Assembly: GCF_000284315.1 (NCBI RefSeq)
Contig: NC_017094.1
Coordinates: forward strand, 1,395,486-1,459,485
Source of the DNA: Leptospirillum ferrooxidans C2-3
GTDB taxonomy: Bacteria > Nitrospirota > Leptospirillia > Leptospirillales > Leptospirillaceae
Direction of reading: 5' to 3'
DNA: 64,000 bases
The notes under the pieces are model-generated. The model was given only the letters and a program-made list of their open reading frames with translations, was not told the DNA's origin and searched no databases. How positions within the stretch are numbered: the stretch's first letter is position 1; each line of letters starts with the position of its first letter. Shown here one piece after another: positions 1 through 7,303 of this stretch. The position numbers and the translations under genes are program-made.

Positions 1-97
1 ACTTTTTCTCTTTCAATCGCGGTTCTTGGGAAGCGGTGAGGAATTGACGAAACAGAAGGGAATTCGTTATCTTTAGACTGGATGTTGTTCAGGTCAG

Positions 98-235
98 GAA
101 GTTTGTCTCCTGGCTTTTGTTCCAATTCAAAAATGGGACGAAGAAGTCCCCATCTTTTCAACCATCTCAAATACCTGCCGAGACCTGAAGGGTTTCCACC
201 CTCACCTTCGACGGCCGGGTACCTCCCCCAACTTC
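98..235 (-). promoter_or_regulatory. probable cobalamin (B12) riboswitch
   Basis: Read on the minus strand, this stretch has the layout of a cobalamin riboswitch. A 6-bp P1 stem closes both ends (GAAGTT at 235-230 with AACTTC at 103-98). Inside are a P4-like hairpin GGGTGGAAACCC and a P5-like stem TCTC...GAGA with loop GGCAGGTATTT. A further GGGAC/GTCCC hairpin follows, and near the 3' end is a B12-box-like AAAGCCAGGAGAC. The box order and spacing match the family as I know it, although the bases after the B12 box diverge from the consensus. Transcription would run leftwards, so the controlled gene must lie outside the window; a cobalamin uptake or synthesis gene would be usual. No covariance-model search could be run. 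Confidence 0.6.
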
Positions 236-357
236 AAAAAGACGACGCAGTCACAAAGAACGCCATAACATCCGACCATGTGCGCTTCCATTCCCACGCC
301 TTGGCCCAACTCTCATTTTGCTCAAAATCCGGAAAGACAACGGCGTCTTGGAACTGC

Positions 358-376
358 CCTATCCCTCAGGGATAGG
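358..376. repeat. perfect hairpin upstream of the ferredoxin gene
   Basis: An 8-bp perfect inverted repeat (CCTATCCC, 3-nt loop TCA, GGGATAGG) lies about 30 bp before the ferredoxin start. No T-run follows on either strand, so it is not a clear intrinsic terminator. It could be a 5'-leader structure or the end of a transcription unit. Confidence 0.6.
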
Positions 377-408
377 ATCAGACAAACACTTTAAAAGGAG
401 AAACAGAA

Positions 409-714
409 ATGCCAATCGTCACCATCATGCCATCGGGAAAAACCAAAGAAGCAGAAAGCGGAACAAGAATTCTCGACATCCTCGTCGAGGCCGGAGAAAA
501 CATCGGCCACAAATGTGACGGAAAGGCATCCTGCGGAACGTGCCATATTTTTGTCAACGAAGGACGAAAGACCCTATCCAAAACGGAACGTCTCGAAAAT
601 GAACGACTCGATGCGGTCGTCGGTGTGGGATCCAAATCCCGTCTCGCCTGCCAGGCTAAGCTCGGAGCGGAAAATGTGACCGTCGAACTCTTAGGATTCT
701 CCTCCGGCTACTGA
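409..714 (+). CDS. 2Fe-2S ferredoxin
   Basis: A 101-aa protein of the plant/adrenodoxin-type [2Fe-2S] fold, an electron carrier expected in the cytoplasm. The cluster ligands are visible: Cys36, Cys42 and Cys45 in CDGKASCGTC, and Cys81 in RLACQ. The spacing C-x5-C-x2-C followed by a distant Cys is typical. The length is normal for a stand-alone ferredoxin. An AAAAGGAG Shine-Dalgarno sequence sits just upstream of ATG 409. The gene stands alone, with a hairpin on each side, so its redox partner cannot be read from the context. The spacing is closer to adrenodoxin/Isc-type than to photosynthetic ferredoxins, but I would not name the subclass. Confidence 0.93.
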   Translation: MPIVTIMPSGKTKEAESGTRILDILVEAGENIGHKCDGKASCGTCHIFVNEGRKTLSKTERLENERLDAVVGVGSKSRLACQAKLGAENVTVELLGFSSGY

Positions 715-759
715 CCGAATCACCACTCCAGAGAATATCTTCAAACTCTTCACTGTCTT

Positions 760-789
760 CCCCGCTGAGCGGTTATCCCCTCAGCGGGG
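760..789 (+). terminator. hairpin after the ferredoxin gene
   Basis: A 10-bp perfect stem CCCCGCTGAG / CTCAGCGGGG with a 10-nt loop lies 45 bp after the ferredoxin stop. The T-run is poor, so termination is likely but not certain. Confidence 0.55.
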
Positions 790-966
790 CATCAGAAAAG
801 GTTTTCCTCAGAATTCACCTTCCAAAACCAGTTGATTCTCAATTATTTGTCGACTTATCCCACAGCCAACCTCACTGAAAATCATAAGAACTCTAATTGA
901 GTGGAGATAAAATCGATTTAAAATCAAGATACCTTCTTATCTTTTCTGGATAAATAGCAGGTATCG

Positions 967-1155
967 ATGTCTACAGAGCAAAAGTTCGGCCATACCCAGA
1001 CCCAGAAAACACGTTGGAATCTCTAGTATGTTGCCGGAAAAGTGGTTCGCCATGATTTGGACATCCTGTTGAAGGTGTCTCCAGATATTCTCTCCCTCTT
1101 TCAGGCTCTCCGGAAAAGAAATTTTGGTCTTTTTCTCCGGGAAGGAGTCTCCTGA
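967..1155 (+). pseudogene. decayed transposase C-terminal remnant
   Basis: Translated from ATG 967, the frame gives a transposase-like C-terminal stretch with pieces such as TRWNL, then a stop, then YVAGKVVRHDLDILLKVSPD and LFQALRKRNFG. It resembles the tail of IS1380- or IS4-like transposases (a VVRHAR...LKL pattern followed by a final basic helix). In-frame stops lie at 1024-1026 (TAG) and 1153-1155 (TGA), and no N-terminal part is visible upstream. The family call rests on remembered motif shape only. Between here and the next gene there is no other coding signal except the hairpin at 1296-1338. Confidence 0.4.
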
Positions 1156-1295
1156 ACAAATCCACCCGGATCTTCTCTTCATTTTTCAAGCAACCGCAAG
1201 AACATCAAGGTGGATCTGCGTAAAAATGCGGCCTTAGGATTGAAAAAACGGGAGTTATGGAACGTTCAATCCATCTCGAAGCAAAAAGAAAGTAT

Positions 1296-1338
1296 AAGGA
1301 GAGGAATCCTTATTTTTGAGATCAGGATTCCTCTCCTT
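1296..1338. repeat. 15-bp perfect inverted repeat
   Basis: AAGGAGAGGAATCCT at 1296-1310 is the exact reverse complement of 1324-1338, with a 13-nt T-rich loop. A stem this long and perfect would form a very stable hairpin. It lies between the transposase remnant and the ImmA-type gene. It could be an insertion-sequence relic or a transcriptional insulator. No T-run follows on either strand. Confidence 0.8.
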
Positions 1339-1390
1339 CACCCTCCTTTCAGGGATTGTTTCAAAAATCAATTTTAGTTTTGGGGCCTAG

Positions 1391-1432
1391 ACTATGGTTT
1401 ACAAAACATAGTGCATTATCTACAGTTGTAGA
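1391..1432 (+). promoter_or_regulatory. candidate operator/promoter of the XRE-ImmA gene
   Basis: Two small inverted repeats lie just before the XRE-ImmA gene: ACTATG...CATAGT (1391-1396 with 1407-1412) and TCTACA-GT-TGTAGA (1419-1432). XRE-type regulators commonly bind such palindromes to repress their own operon, so they are candidate autoregulatory sites. An AAAGGAGGAG Shine-Dalgarno sequence follows and ATG is at 1453. Promoter boxes were not assigned. Confidence 0.45.
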
Positions 1433-1452
1433 CTGCCAAAGGAGGAGCTGCC

Positions 1453-2520
1453 ATGATTGGTCAACGGTTGTACCGAGCACGAAAAGCAGCAGGTCTGTCG
1501 CTGCGTGATCTAGGGGCCCGAGTGGGACTCACACATGCCGCCATCAAGAAATATGAAGATGAGCTGGCAACCCCCCGGTCAATAACCCTACTGAAACTCG
1601 CACGCGCACTCAACGTACGCACAGAATATTTCTTCCGTCCGGAAACGGTTGCACTCGATCGAATCGAGTATCGCAAGCGCAGCTCTCTGCCGAAGAAGCG
1701 GCTTGAAGCGATTGCGCACGAAGTAATCGATCAGATCGAGCGGCGGATTGAGCTTGAAAATCTATTCCCGTCGCCACCGGTTCTTCCGTTTGCGCTTGTT
1801 CAAGGTTTGCCTGAATTGGTTAGCGACATCGCGCAAATTGAAGATGCTGCAGAAGCCGTCCGAAAGGCATGGGATCTCGGTTATGACCCTATCCCTGACC
1901 TAATCGACGTTTTGGAAACGCATGGCATTCGCGTATTCATGATCGAGGTCAATGCCGATCCAAAATTCAATGGTCTGGCTGCTTCCGTCAATCATATGCC
2001 AGTCATTGTTGTTGGCAGCAACTGGCCGGGTGACCGCCAGCGCTTCACTCTTGCCCATGAACTTGGGCATCTAATGCTCGGCGATCGACTGGCAGATGGC
2101 ATCAATGAGGAAATTGCATGCAACCGATTTGCCGGTGCATTTCTCATTCCGCGTCAATCGGTCACACAAGAACTTGGAGCTCATCGCAACTACATTGAGC
2201 CAAAGGAATTAGCTCTGCTCAAGGAAGAATTTGGGCTTAGTATGTCTGCCATTCTTTACCGCGCTCGCGACTTGGGTATCGTTTCTACGGCATGGCGTGA
2301 TGATCAGGCGAAAATGTTTCGCATAAAAGGGTGGCATCTAACAGAGCCAGGCAAGCCCTATCCGCCAGAGGAAGCACACGTCTTCGAGCAACTAGTTTTT
2401 CATGCTCTCGGTGAAGACTACATCGGCGAATCAAAGGCAGCTGAGTTGATGAAAATGTCGCTCACAACCTTCCAGACAATCCGATCTCTGGAAGGCAGTA
2501 ATGCTGCTACTCATCAGTGA
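1453..2520 (+). CDS. XRE-family HTH / ImmA-IrrE metallopeptidase fusion protein
   Basis: A 355-aa protein with an N-terminal XRE helix-turn-helix (about residues 1-60, with SLRDLGARVGLTHAAIKKYE) and a C-terminal ImmA/IrrE zinc-peptidase domain (COG2856). The zinc motif RFTLAHELGHLMLGD puts HELGH at residues 202-206, and the downstream acidic helix NEEIACNRFAGAFLIP (around Glu219/Glu220) supplies the third ligand region. Such proteins act as DNA-binding regulators and cleave a repressor or partner protein. The last 20 bp overlap the downstream PIN gene, so the two look like one operon and probably one functional unit. A strong AAAGGAGGAG ribosome site supports ATG 1453. Arginine codons are rich in CGC compared with neighbours, which hints at transfer, but this is not quantified. 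Confidence 0.9.
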   Translation: MIGQRLYRARKAAGLSLRDLGARVGLTHAAIKKYEDELATPRSITLLKLARALNVRTEYFFRPETVALDRIEYRKRSSLPKKRLEAIAHEVIDQIERRIELENLFPSPPVLPFALVQGLPELVSDIAQIEDAAEAVRKAWDLGYDPIPDLIDVLETHGIRVFMIEVNADPKFNGLAASVNHMPVIVVGSNWPGDRQRFTLAHELGHLMLGDRLADGINEEIACNRFAGAFLIPRQSVTQELGAHRNYIEPKELALLKEEFGLSMSAILYRARDLGIVSTAWRDDQAKMFRIKGWHLTEPGKPYPPEEAHVFEQLVFHALGEDYIGESKAAELMKMSLTTFQTIRSLEGSNAATHQ

Positions 2521-3001
2521 TGCGAACATTCTGATTGATATTGAGATTGGCGGTCTCATTGCGCCCATGTTCAGGCTCGAATATCAATTTGCAGTGCCTG
2601 ACATTCTCTTTTATGAGGAGTTGGATGGGCAGCACGCCCATCTGCTTGATATGGGGCTCCAGCCAAAGGAGCTCGATGAGGCAATGGTCGCTCGCGTTAG
2701 CGAATTCGCCACAAAGTATCCACGACCAGGCCGCAATGATCTATTTGCTCTGGTTCTGGCTGCAAGCGAGCAATGCCCTCTGCTTACAAAAGACAAGAAT
2801 CTGAAAGCGGCGGCTGAATCTGAAAATGTCGAAGTACGCGGAACACTGTGGTTGGTTAATAAAATGGTGCAATCCGGCAAGATTACGGTGCATGTCGCCC
2901 GCAACGCGTATCAAATCATGCGTGCCCATGGTCGAAGGCTACCTTGGAATGTGGCAGAAGAAATGTTGGCTGAGTTGGAAACTACGCATCAAGTGCAATA
3001 G
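2501..3001 (+). CDS. PIN-domain protein, probable toxin partner of the XRE-ImmA protein
   Basis: A 166-aa protein with a PIN-type nuclease signature. The N-terminal strand SDANILIDIE carries Asp7. Further acidic positions fit the catalytic set: Glu39/Glu40 (FYEEL), Asp80 (GRNDLFAL) and Asp98 (LLTKDKN). PIN toxins of VapC type cleave RNA using such acidic residues and Mg2+. The start lies inside the end of the upstream gene, with GGAAGG about 6 bp before ATG 2501, which points to translational coupling. Pairs of COG2856 zinc-peptidase regulators with PIN proteins are a known toxin-antitoxin-like arrangement. The subfamily could be DUF3368- or DUF4411-like; I cannot decide between them. Confidence 0.75.
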   Translation: MLLLISDANILIDIEIGGLIAPMFRLEYQFAVPDILFYEELDGQHAHLLDMGLQPKELDEAMVARVSEFATKYPRPGRNDLFALVLAASEQCPLLTKDKNLKAAAESENVEVRGTLWLVNKMVQSGKITVHVARNAYQIMRAHGRRLPWNVAEEMLAELETTHQVQ

Positions 3002-3365
3002 CGATAAGGGAGAGAACAAAAGCAATGGCAAAGACACTTGAAGCCCACGACAAGCTGACCCCGAGATCTACGAAGGCCAAGAACCAGACCGAAATTCCGA
3101 ACGACCAGAGCCCTACCCCTAAACAACCGAGCAGGCCACAAAGCTGTTCGATAATCTGTATTCGGCGATTCAGGACGCGCATGTCTCCGGAGCCAACAGC
3201 CAGTACTTTACTGCGTAATTTTATCAATTGTTCTTTTTCAGTTTCTGAAAATTCTGAGCTTTGCTCAATATAAAAACAACTCCCCTTGACGGATCCTTCA
3301 AATGGAGTAAGGTATAGAGACTTCTTATCCACGTACAAAAGTCTCCCAATCCCGGATTCAACCAT
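2982..3365 (-). CDS. small two-helix membrane protein of unknown function
   Basis: A 127-aa ORF convergent with the PIN gene, overlapping its 3' end by 20 bp. The first 70 residues are hydrophilic. Two strong hydrophobic segments follow (about 73-98 and 102-124), giving a C-terminal hairpin in the inner membrane with a cytoplasmic N-terminal domain. A GAAGGG sequence precedes ATG 3365. I do not recognise the family. Its position directly behind a toxin-like module suggests it may belong to the same accessory island, possibly as an effector, but that is only inference. Confidence 0.55.
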   Translation of the reverse strand: MVESGIGRLLYVDKKSLYLTPFEGSVKGSCFYIEQSSEFSETEKEQLIKLRSKVLAVGSGDMRVLNRRIQIIEQLCGLLGCLGVGLWSFGISVWFLAFVDLGVSLSWASSVFAIAFVLSLIAIALDA

Positions 3366-3419
3366 TGCCCTTCATTCTCTAAGTAGAACGCTCCCGTTTT
3401 CCGGTGAGGGAGGGTCCAT

Positions 3420-4904
3420 TTGAAACTTCTTCTGATTTCAGCAAACAGGGAACCATTCCCGGATCCGGTTTTTCCTCTTGGTCTCGCCTATGTTGCAGAG
3501 GCCGTGCGTCGGCAAGGCCATGAAATCAGGGTACTGGATCTGGCTTTTTCAAAATCTCCCGTTCAAGACATCGCCCGGGTGGTTGCAGAAGAATCTCCTG
3601 AAGTCATCGCCTTTTCCTTTCGGAATCTGGACAACGCTGCCTATCCCCTAACCCGCTTCTACCTTCCCGATTATCAGACTCTTGTTCAAACGGCAAAGGA
3701 TGCCGCAGCTCTTTCTCGAAAAATCAAAACGCCATCAGGGCGGCCCTGGCTGATTGCCGGTGGGTCGGCATTCAGCCTGATGCCAAGGATGATGCTTGAC
3801 GCACTGGGTGTTGATTACGGGGTCGAGGGAGAAGGAGAAGATGCCTTTCCAGCCCTTCTTTGGGCATTGGAGGAAGGTCTCTCACCTCTCGATATCCCCG
3901 GAGTCTTTGGGGCAGAGCAGATTCCCCTTCCCCTCGCATTTTCCGAACAATCCTTCAAAGGGGGCATCTCCCGATCGCAAAAGAAATATTCTTTTGACGG
4001 CTCGACATGGAGCCGGATGATACCGGCCCGGGATCTTTTCCAGATCAGACGATATGGCCGTGTCGGAGGAATGGCCAACATACAGACCAAAAGGGGATGC
4101 GTCTTTCATTGCCGCTACTGCACCTACCCTGTTCTTGAGGGATCAACCCACAGGCTCCGGGATCCGGAAAGTGTCGCTGATGAAATTCAGGAAATCGTTG
4201 AACGGGACCATATCCGTTCATTTTTCTTTGTCGACAGTGTCTTCAATATTCCCACCTCCCACGCCGAGGGGATTGCTGACGCACTGATTCGAAGAAAACT
4301 CAGGATCAGATGGTCCGCCTATGCCTCTCCATCCGGATTGACGCTTCCTATTCTCCAGAAAATGGCGGCAGCGGGATGTGATGGACTTGAAGTCGGCAGC
4401 GATTCCGCTGACAAGTCGACTCTCGTGGCTCTGGGAAAAGGATTTTCCAGAGACCAGATCCTCGATGTCTCGGAACATTGCCGGAAGGCAGGTATTGCCC
4501 TCTGCCACAGCCTGATTTTTGGAGGTCCCGGAGAAACGCCAGAAACGGTGAAAAATACCTGCAGAACCATTGATGAGACCAAGCCGATGGCCGTGGTTGT
4601 CATGGCCGGAGTCAGGCTTTATCCCCGAACCCCAATGGGGGACTGGGCCCTCGAAACCGGCCACGTCAAGGAAGCGAAAGACTTTTTGGCACCTGTCTTT
4701 TATATAGACCCTTCCGTCAAAACATTTCTGCTTCCCTACCTCGAACAATTCGCAGCCAAAAGGGGCAACTGGATCCTTCCAGGGGTTGTGGCGCCGCTTC
4801 GCCCGATTACCCAAAAACTTATCCGGTTTGTCGGCTACAAAAAGCCTCTGTGGCATCTTCTTCGCTACGGAGTCTTTAAAGACCGGGTCTATCGGGACCG
4901 GTGA
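3420..4904 (+). CDS. B12-binding-domain radical SAM protein
   Basis: A 494-aa protein starting at TTG 3420 behind a GAGGGAGGG ribosome site. Residues 1-150 form a B12-binding-like Rossmann domain (PLGLAYVAEAVRRQGHEIRV; glycine-rich IAGGSAFS). The radical SAM core follows with the 4Fe-4S ligands Cys227, Cys231 and Cys234 in RGCVFHCRYCTYP. The C-terminal third continues the TIM-barrel (GSDSADKSTL, SLIFGGPGETPETV). This architecture is shared by BchE/HpnP/HpnR-like cyclases and methyltransferases. The cobalamin ligand His of the DxHxxG motif is not obvious, so the cofactor may be vestigial. The substrate cannot be assigned. The gene is followed 71 bp later by an unknown protein that may be co-transcribed. 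Confidence 0.85.
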   Translation: MKLLLISANREPFPDPVFPLGLAYVAEAVRRQGHEIRVLDLAFSKSPVQDIARVVAEESPEVIAFSFRNLDNAAYPLTRFYLPDYQTLVQTAKDAAALSRKIKTPSGRPWLIAGGSAFSLMPRMMLDALGVDYGVEGEGEDAFPALLWALEEGLSPLDIPGVFGAEQIPLPLAFSEQSFKGGISRSQKKYSFDGSTWSRMIPARDLFQIRRYGRVGGMANIQTKRGCVFHCRYCTYPVLEGSTHRLRDPESVADEIQEIVERDHIRSFFFVDSVFNIPTSHAEGIADALIRRKLRIRWSAYASPSGLTLPILQKMAAAGCDGLEVGSDSADKSTLVALGKGFSRDQILDVSEHCRKAGIALCHSLIFGGPGETPETVKNTCRTIDETKPMAVVVMAGVRLYPRTPMGDWALETGHVKEAKDFLAPVFYIDPSVKTFLLPYLEQFAAKRGNWILPGVVAPLRPITQKLIRFVGYKKPLWHLLRYGVFKDRVYRDR

Positions 4905-4975
4905 TCCCCCGACTGCCAGAAAATCCCTTTTTCTCGGCCGTCGGATCTGTATTCAAACTTCGAAGGAGAATAAAG

Positions 4976-5638
4976 ATGGATGAGAAAACAAGAATGGCTT
5001 CAGGAACGCTTCTTCGGGTATACGCCGATATCGATCTTCTGGCACTGGAACTGTGCACCGACAGACTCCCATTCGCCCCTTCTGCAAAAGGTCGGAAAGA
5101 GCTGATGGACCAGATCAATGAAGAGGTCATCCATTTCAGCATTCAGGACCGGACGCTTGAAAAGCTTCATATGCCGTTCACGCCGGTGTTGACACTTGAA
5201 AAGCGGCGTGAAATCAAGGAATGGTTTTCCAATCAGGACTGGTTCGGATTTCTTGCCGGGCTTCAGCTGGGAATTGAAGGAATTGGAATCGCGATCGTTG
5301 AAAGGGTTTCAAAACATGCCGATCCCATTATCCAGGAATCCCTCAGGATCCCCATTATTGATGAAAAGAGACAGACATCATTCGGGGTTGTCGAATGGAA
5401 TGAATTTCTTGCCGGTTGCTCGGATCTCGAGAAGGAAGAACAGCTGAAACGAGTCCTTGACATCTTCGAACAGATCTATCTTCTGACCGAAGCGGCACTC
5501 CCGATTCGATTTGAAGACTATTGGGGCGTTTTGGGGCTCAAAAAAGAGGATCTTTGGGAAACGGTTCGGGAAAGAACCCTTTTGATTCTTGAGAATGCCG
5601 GATTCAAGCCAGCTCTTCCAGCTTCTTTTGTCGCCTGA
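4976..5638 (+). CDS. conserved-looking protein of unknown function
   Basis: A 220-aa soluble, helix-rich, acidic protein with no signal peptide or membrane segment. The frame is open from 4901, but ATG 4976 is chosen because GAAGGAGA lies directly before it. The added upstream residues read through the preceding intergenic space and look unlike protein. No motif was recognised. It sits 71 bp after the radical SAM gene on the same strand and before a strong terminator, so the two may form one transcription unit. Confidence 0.75.
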   Translation: MDEKTRMASGTLLRVYADIDLLALELCTDRLPFAPSAKGRKELMDQINEEVIHFSIQDRTLEKLHMPFTPVLTLEKRREIKEWFSNQDWFGFLAGLQLGIEGIGIAIVERVSKHADPIIQESLRIPIIDEKRQTSFGVVEWNEFLAGCSDLEKEEQLKRVLDIFEQIYLLTEAALPIRFEDYWGVLGLKKEDLWETVRERTLLILENAGFKPALPASFVA

Positions 5639-5655
5639 AGATTGAGACAAGACCC

Positions 5656-5702
5656 ATTCTCCGTAAAGAGGCAGGGGTGTCCTCTGCTTTTTTACGGAGA
5701 AT
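5656..5702 (+). terminator. intrinsic terminator with long stem
   Basis: ATTCTCCGTAAA pairs with TTTACGGAGAAT, and an inner GCAG/CTGC-like stem extends it. The T-rich 3' arm (CTGCTTTTTTACGG) fits an intrinsic terminator closing the upstream unit. The 134 bp between it and the next gene hold no convincing ORF. Confidence 0.7.
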
Positions 5703-5836
5703 CCTTATGGAAATGGGCTTCCCGCATCAATCCATGCCTCGGAAAAAAGAATGCCCCCTCTTTCTCCAAACACTCATGGGGATCCATGCCCTCTGAGACA
5801 ACGATGAAGGAAAAAGAGCTTCTGGATATGCATTAA

Positions 5837-6832
5837 TCACTCTTGATCCGGACAAATACGGACATGAACAAAGAGCGTGGCGGGAAGATGTTCCCTGATC
5901 TCCTCCTCAAGGGCCGTCGCGCATTTGTTGGCATCAGAAACAGAAGAACTTCCGTCAACGATCGCATCGACCTCAAGACAAATCCTGTGACCAACCCAGC
6001 GGGCGCGAATGCCTTTTAGGGAGAAGATTCCCTGGACATGAGCTGCTGCATGGCTGACCTCATCCTGAATGGCTGGCTCACTGCCATCGAGCATCCTTCT
6101 GAAAACAGCCATGGCCGATTGCCAGACGATCCCGAAAATGGCAATCGATATCAAAAAACCCACGATTGGATCGGCAAGAGGGAATCCCATCCAGACTCCA
6201 ATGGCTCCCCCCACCACAGCGAGGCTTGTGATGGCGTCCGTTCTCGCATGAAACCCATCGGCGATCAATGCGGCGCTTTTGATTTTTCGCCCGATGCGAA
6301 TGCGAAAAATAGCCACCATTTCATTTCCTAAAAATCCTGCCATTCCTGCAACCACAATCCAGCCCAGATGGCTAAGGATCCTGGGATGAACGAGTCGCCA
6401 GATCGCCTCATAAGCGGCAAGTGAGGCGCTCAAAAGGATAATGAGCACAATGACAACCCCAGCCAGATCCTCCACACGTCCAAAACCATAATGGAAGCGG
6501 GCGTTGGGCTTCAAGCGGGCCAACCTGAATGCAACCCACAAGGGAAAGGCGGTCGTGGCATCGGCAATATTATGGATCATGTCCGATGCCAGCGCGATGC
6601 TACCCGAATACAAGACGATTCCGAACTGCAACCCGGCTGTGATCAAAAGGATGAGAAAGGACCACTTGACGGCCCGGATCCCTTCCTGTGTCGCCGTGAT
6701 GGTGGTGTCGAGATGGCCATGTGTGTGGGAATGCGAAGAGGTATGGTTGTGAGCATCATGCTCTTCTGATAAGCCATCAAAACCGAAATAGGAAAGTCCG
6801 GCAGAAATCAGTTCAGCGGGGCTTTTCATCAA
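5837..6832 (-). CDS. cation diffusion facilitator family metal transporter
   Basis: A 331-aa inner-membrane metal/proton antiporter of the CDF family, exporting divalent cations such as Zn2+, Co2+, Fe2+ or Cd2+. A His-rich N-terminal tail (residues 25-40, HDAHNHTSSHSHTHGH) probably collects metal. Six transmembrane helices follow. The TM2 site SDMIHNIAD (Asp84, His87, Asp91) and TM5 site ADGFHARTD (Asp192, His195, Asp199) are the typical metal ligands. The C-terminal cytoplasmic domain is short but present. The start could be TTG 6832 or ATG 6829, both behind AAGGGA. It is transcribed alone, with a palindrome 70-90 bp upstream that may be a metal-sensor operator. Confidence 0.92.
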   Translation of the reverse strand: MMKSPAELISAGLSYFGFDGLSEEHDAHNHTSSHSHTHGHLDTTITATQEGIRAVKWSFLILLITAGLQFGIVLYSGSIALASDMIHNIADATTAFPLWVAFRLARLKPNARFHYGFGRVEDLAGVVIVLIILLSASLAAYEAIWRLVHPRILSHLGWIVVAGMAGFLGNEMVAIFRIRIGRKIKSAALIADGFHARTDAITSLAVVGGAIGVWMGFPLADPIVGFLISIAIFGIVWQSAMAVFRRMLDGSEPAIQDEVSHAAAHVQGIFSLKGIRARWVGHRICLEVDAIVDGSSSVSDANKCATALEEEIREHLPATLFVHVRICPDQE

Positions 6833-6898
6833 TTTTCTGTCCCTTCAGATCTTTTGAATATTTTTCAGGTGCAAAACGGTGGATCTTCTCATAAATAG

Positions 6899-6920
6899 AT
6901 ACTATACCCATGGATAGTAT
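6899..6920. promoter_or_regulatory. palindromic operator candidate upstream of the CDF gene
   Basis: ATACTAT-acccatgg-ATAGTAT is a near-perfect dyad (7-bp arms) lying 67-88 bp before the CDF start and about 130 bp before the divergent antitoxin gene. AT-rich dyads of this size are typical sites for MerR- or ArsR-type metal sensors. The assignment to metal control is an inference from position. Confidence 0.45.
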
Positions 6921-7054
6921 ATTGCAATCCAAGGAGGAAAATAAAAGCCTCAGATATCTACCAAAAGTATAAAGGAAATCGGGATATTTTTGGTTGAGGA
7001 TTTCTATAGTGATATTAGACGCATTCCTTTAAAGTGAATCTGAAAGGAGACATG

Positions 7055-7303
7055 ATGAAAGACGTGAACATCCACGAAGACAAAACCTGTCTCTCACTGC
7101 TCTGCATTGCCCAAGCGGTCAATACTGAGCACTCCATCACAGCACAATCCGGAAAACCATCGGTGAAAGTCGTCCGCCTTGATGCACCCGAATCCGGGCA
7201 AATGAGTCATCTTGGCTTTATGTCAGGGCAGGTCAGCGTCCCGGATGATTTTGATCGCATGGGGGAAAGTGAAATGGAACATCTTTTCGGGGTGGCAGAA
7301 TGA
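7055..7303 (+). CDS. Phd/YefM-like antitoxin
   Basis: An 82-aa protein with the pattern of Phd-type antitoxins. The N-terminus MKDVNIHEDKTCLSLL matches the usual M-x-VNIHEAKTHLSRLL DNA-binding start. SGKPSVKVVRLD matches the AGKPVAKLVPL core. The C-terminal toxin-binding tail is GFMSGQVSVPDDFDRM. The ATG at 7055 lies 5 bp after AAAGGAG; the preceding ATG at 7052 is too close. Several usually conserved positions differ (Ala to Asp, His to Cys), so the protein may be drifting. Its stop codon overlaps the start of the toxin remnant (ATGA), as in an intact antitoxin-toxin operon. Confidence 0.75.
   Translation: MKDVNIHEDKTCLSLLCIAQAVNTEHSITAQSGKPSVKVVRLDAPESGQMSHLGFMSGQVSVPDDFDRMGESEMEHLFGVAE

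Noticed and set aside
1-76. 24-codon open frame from the left edge ending at TAG 76 on the plus strand
   Set aside because: It could be the C-terminus of an upstream gene, but it is too short to judge and no motif is recognisable.
82-375. 97-codon plus-strand frame upstream of the ferredoxin
   Set aside because: It overlaps the strongly structured minus-strand riboswitch candidate, has no ribosome site and has a low-complexity look.
937-1189. Minus-strand frames of 72-81 codons
   Set aside because: They are opposite the transposase remnant, which gives a more convincing protein.
4218-4856. 212-codon minus-strand frame inside the radical SAM gene
   Set aside because: Long antisense shadow frames are common here; the sense gene has clear motifs.
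5642-5836. 64-codon plus-strand frame after the terminator
   Set aside because: It starts before and runs through the terminator hairpin and lacks a ribosome site.
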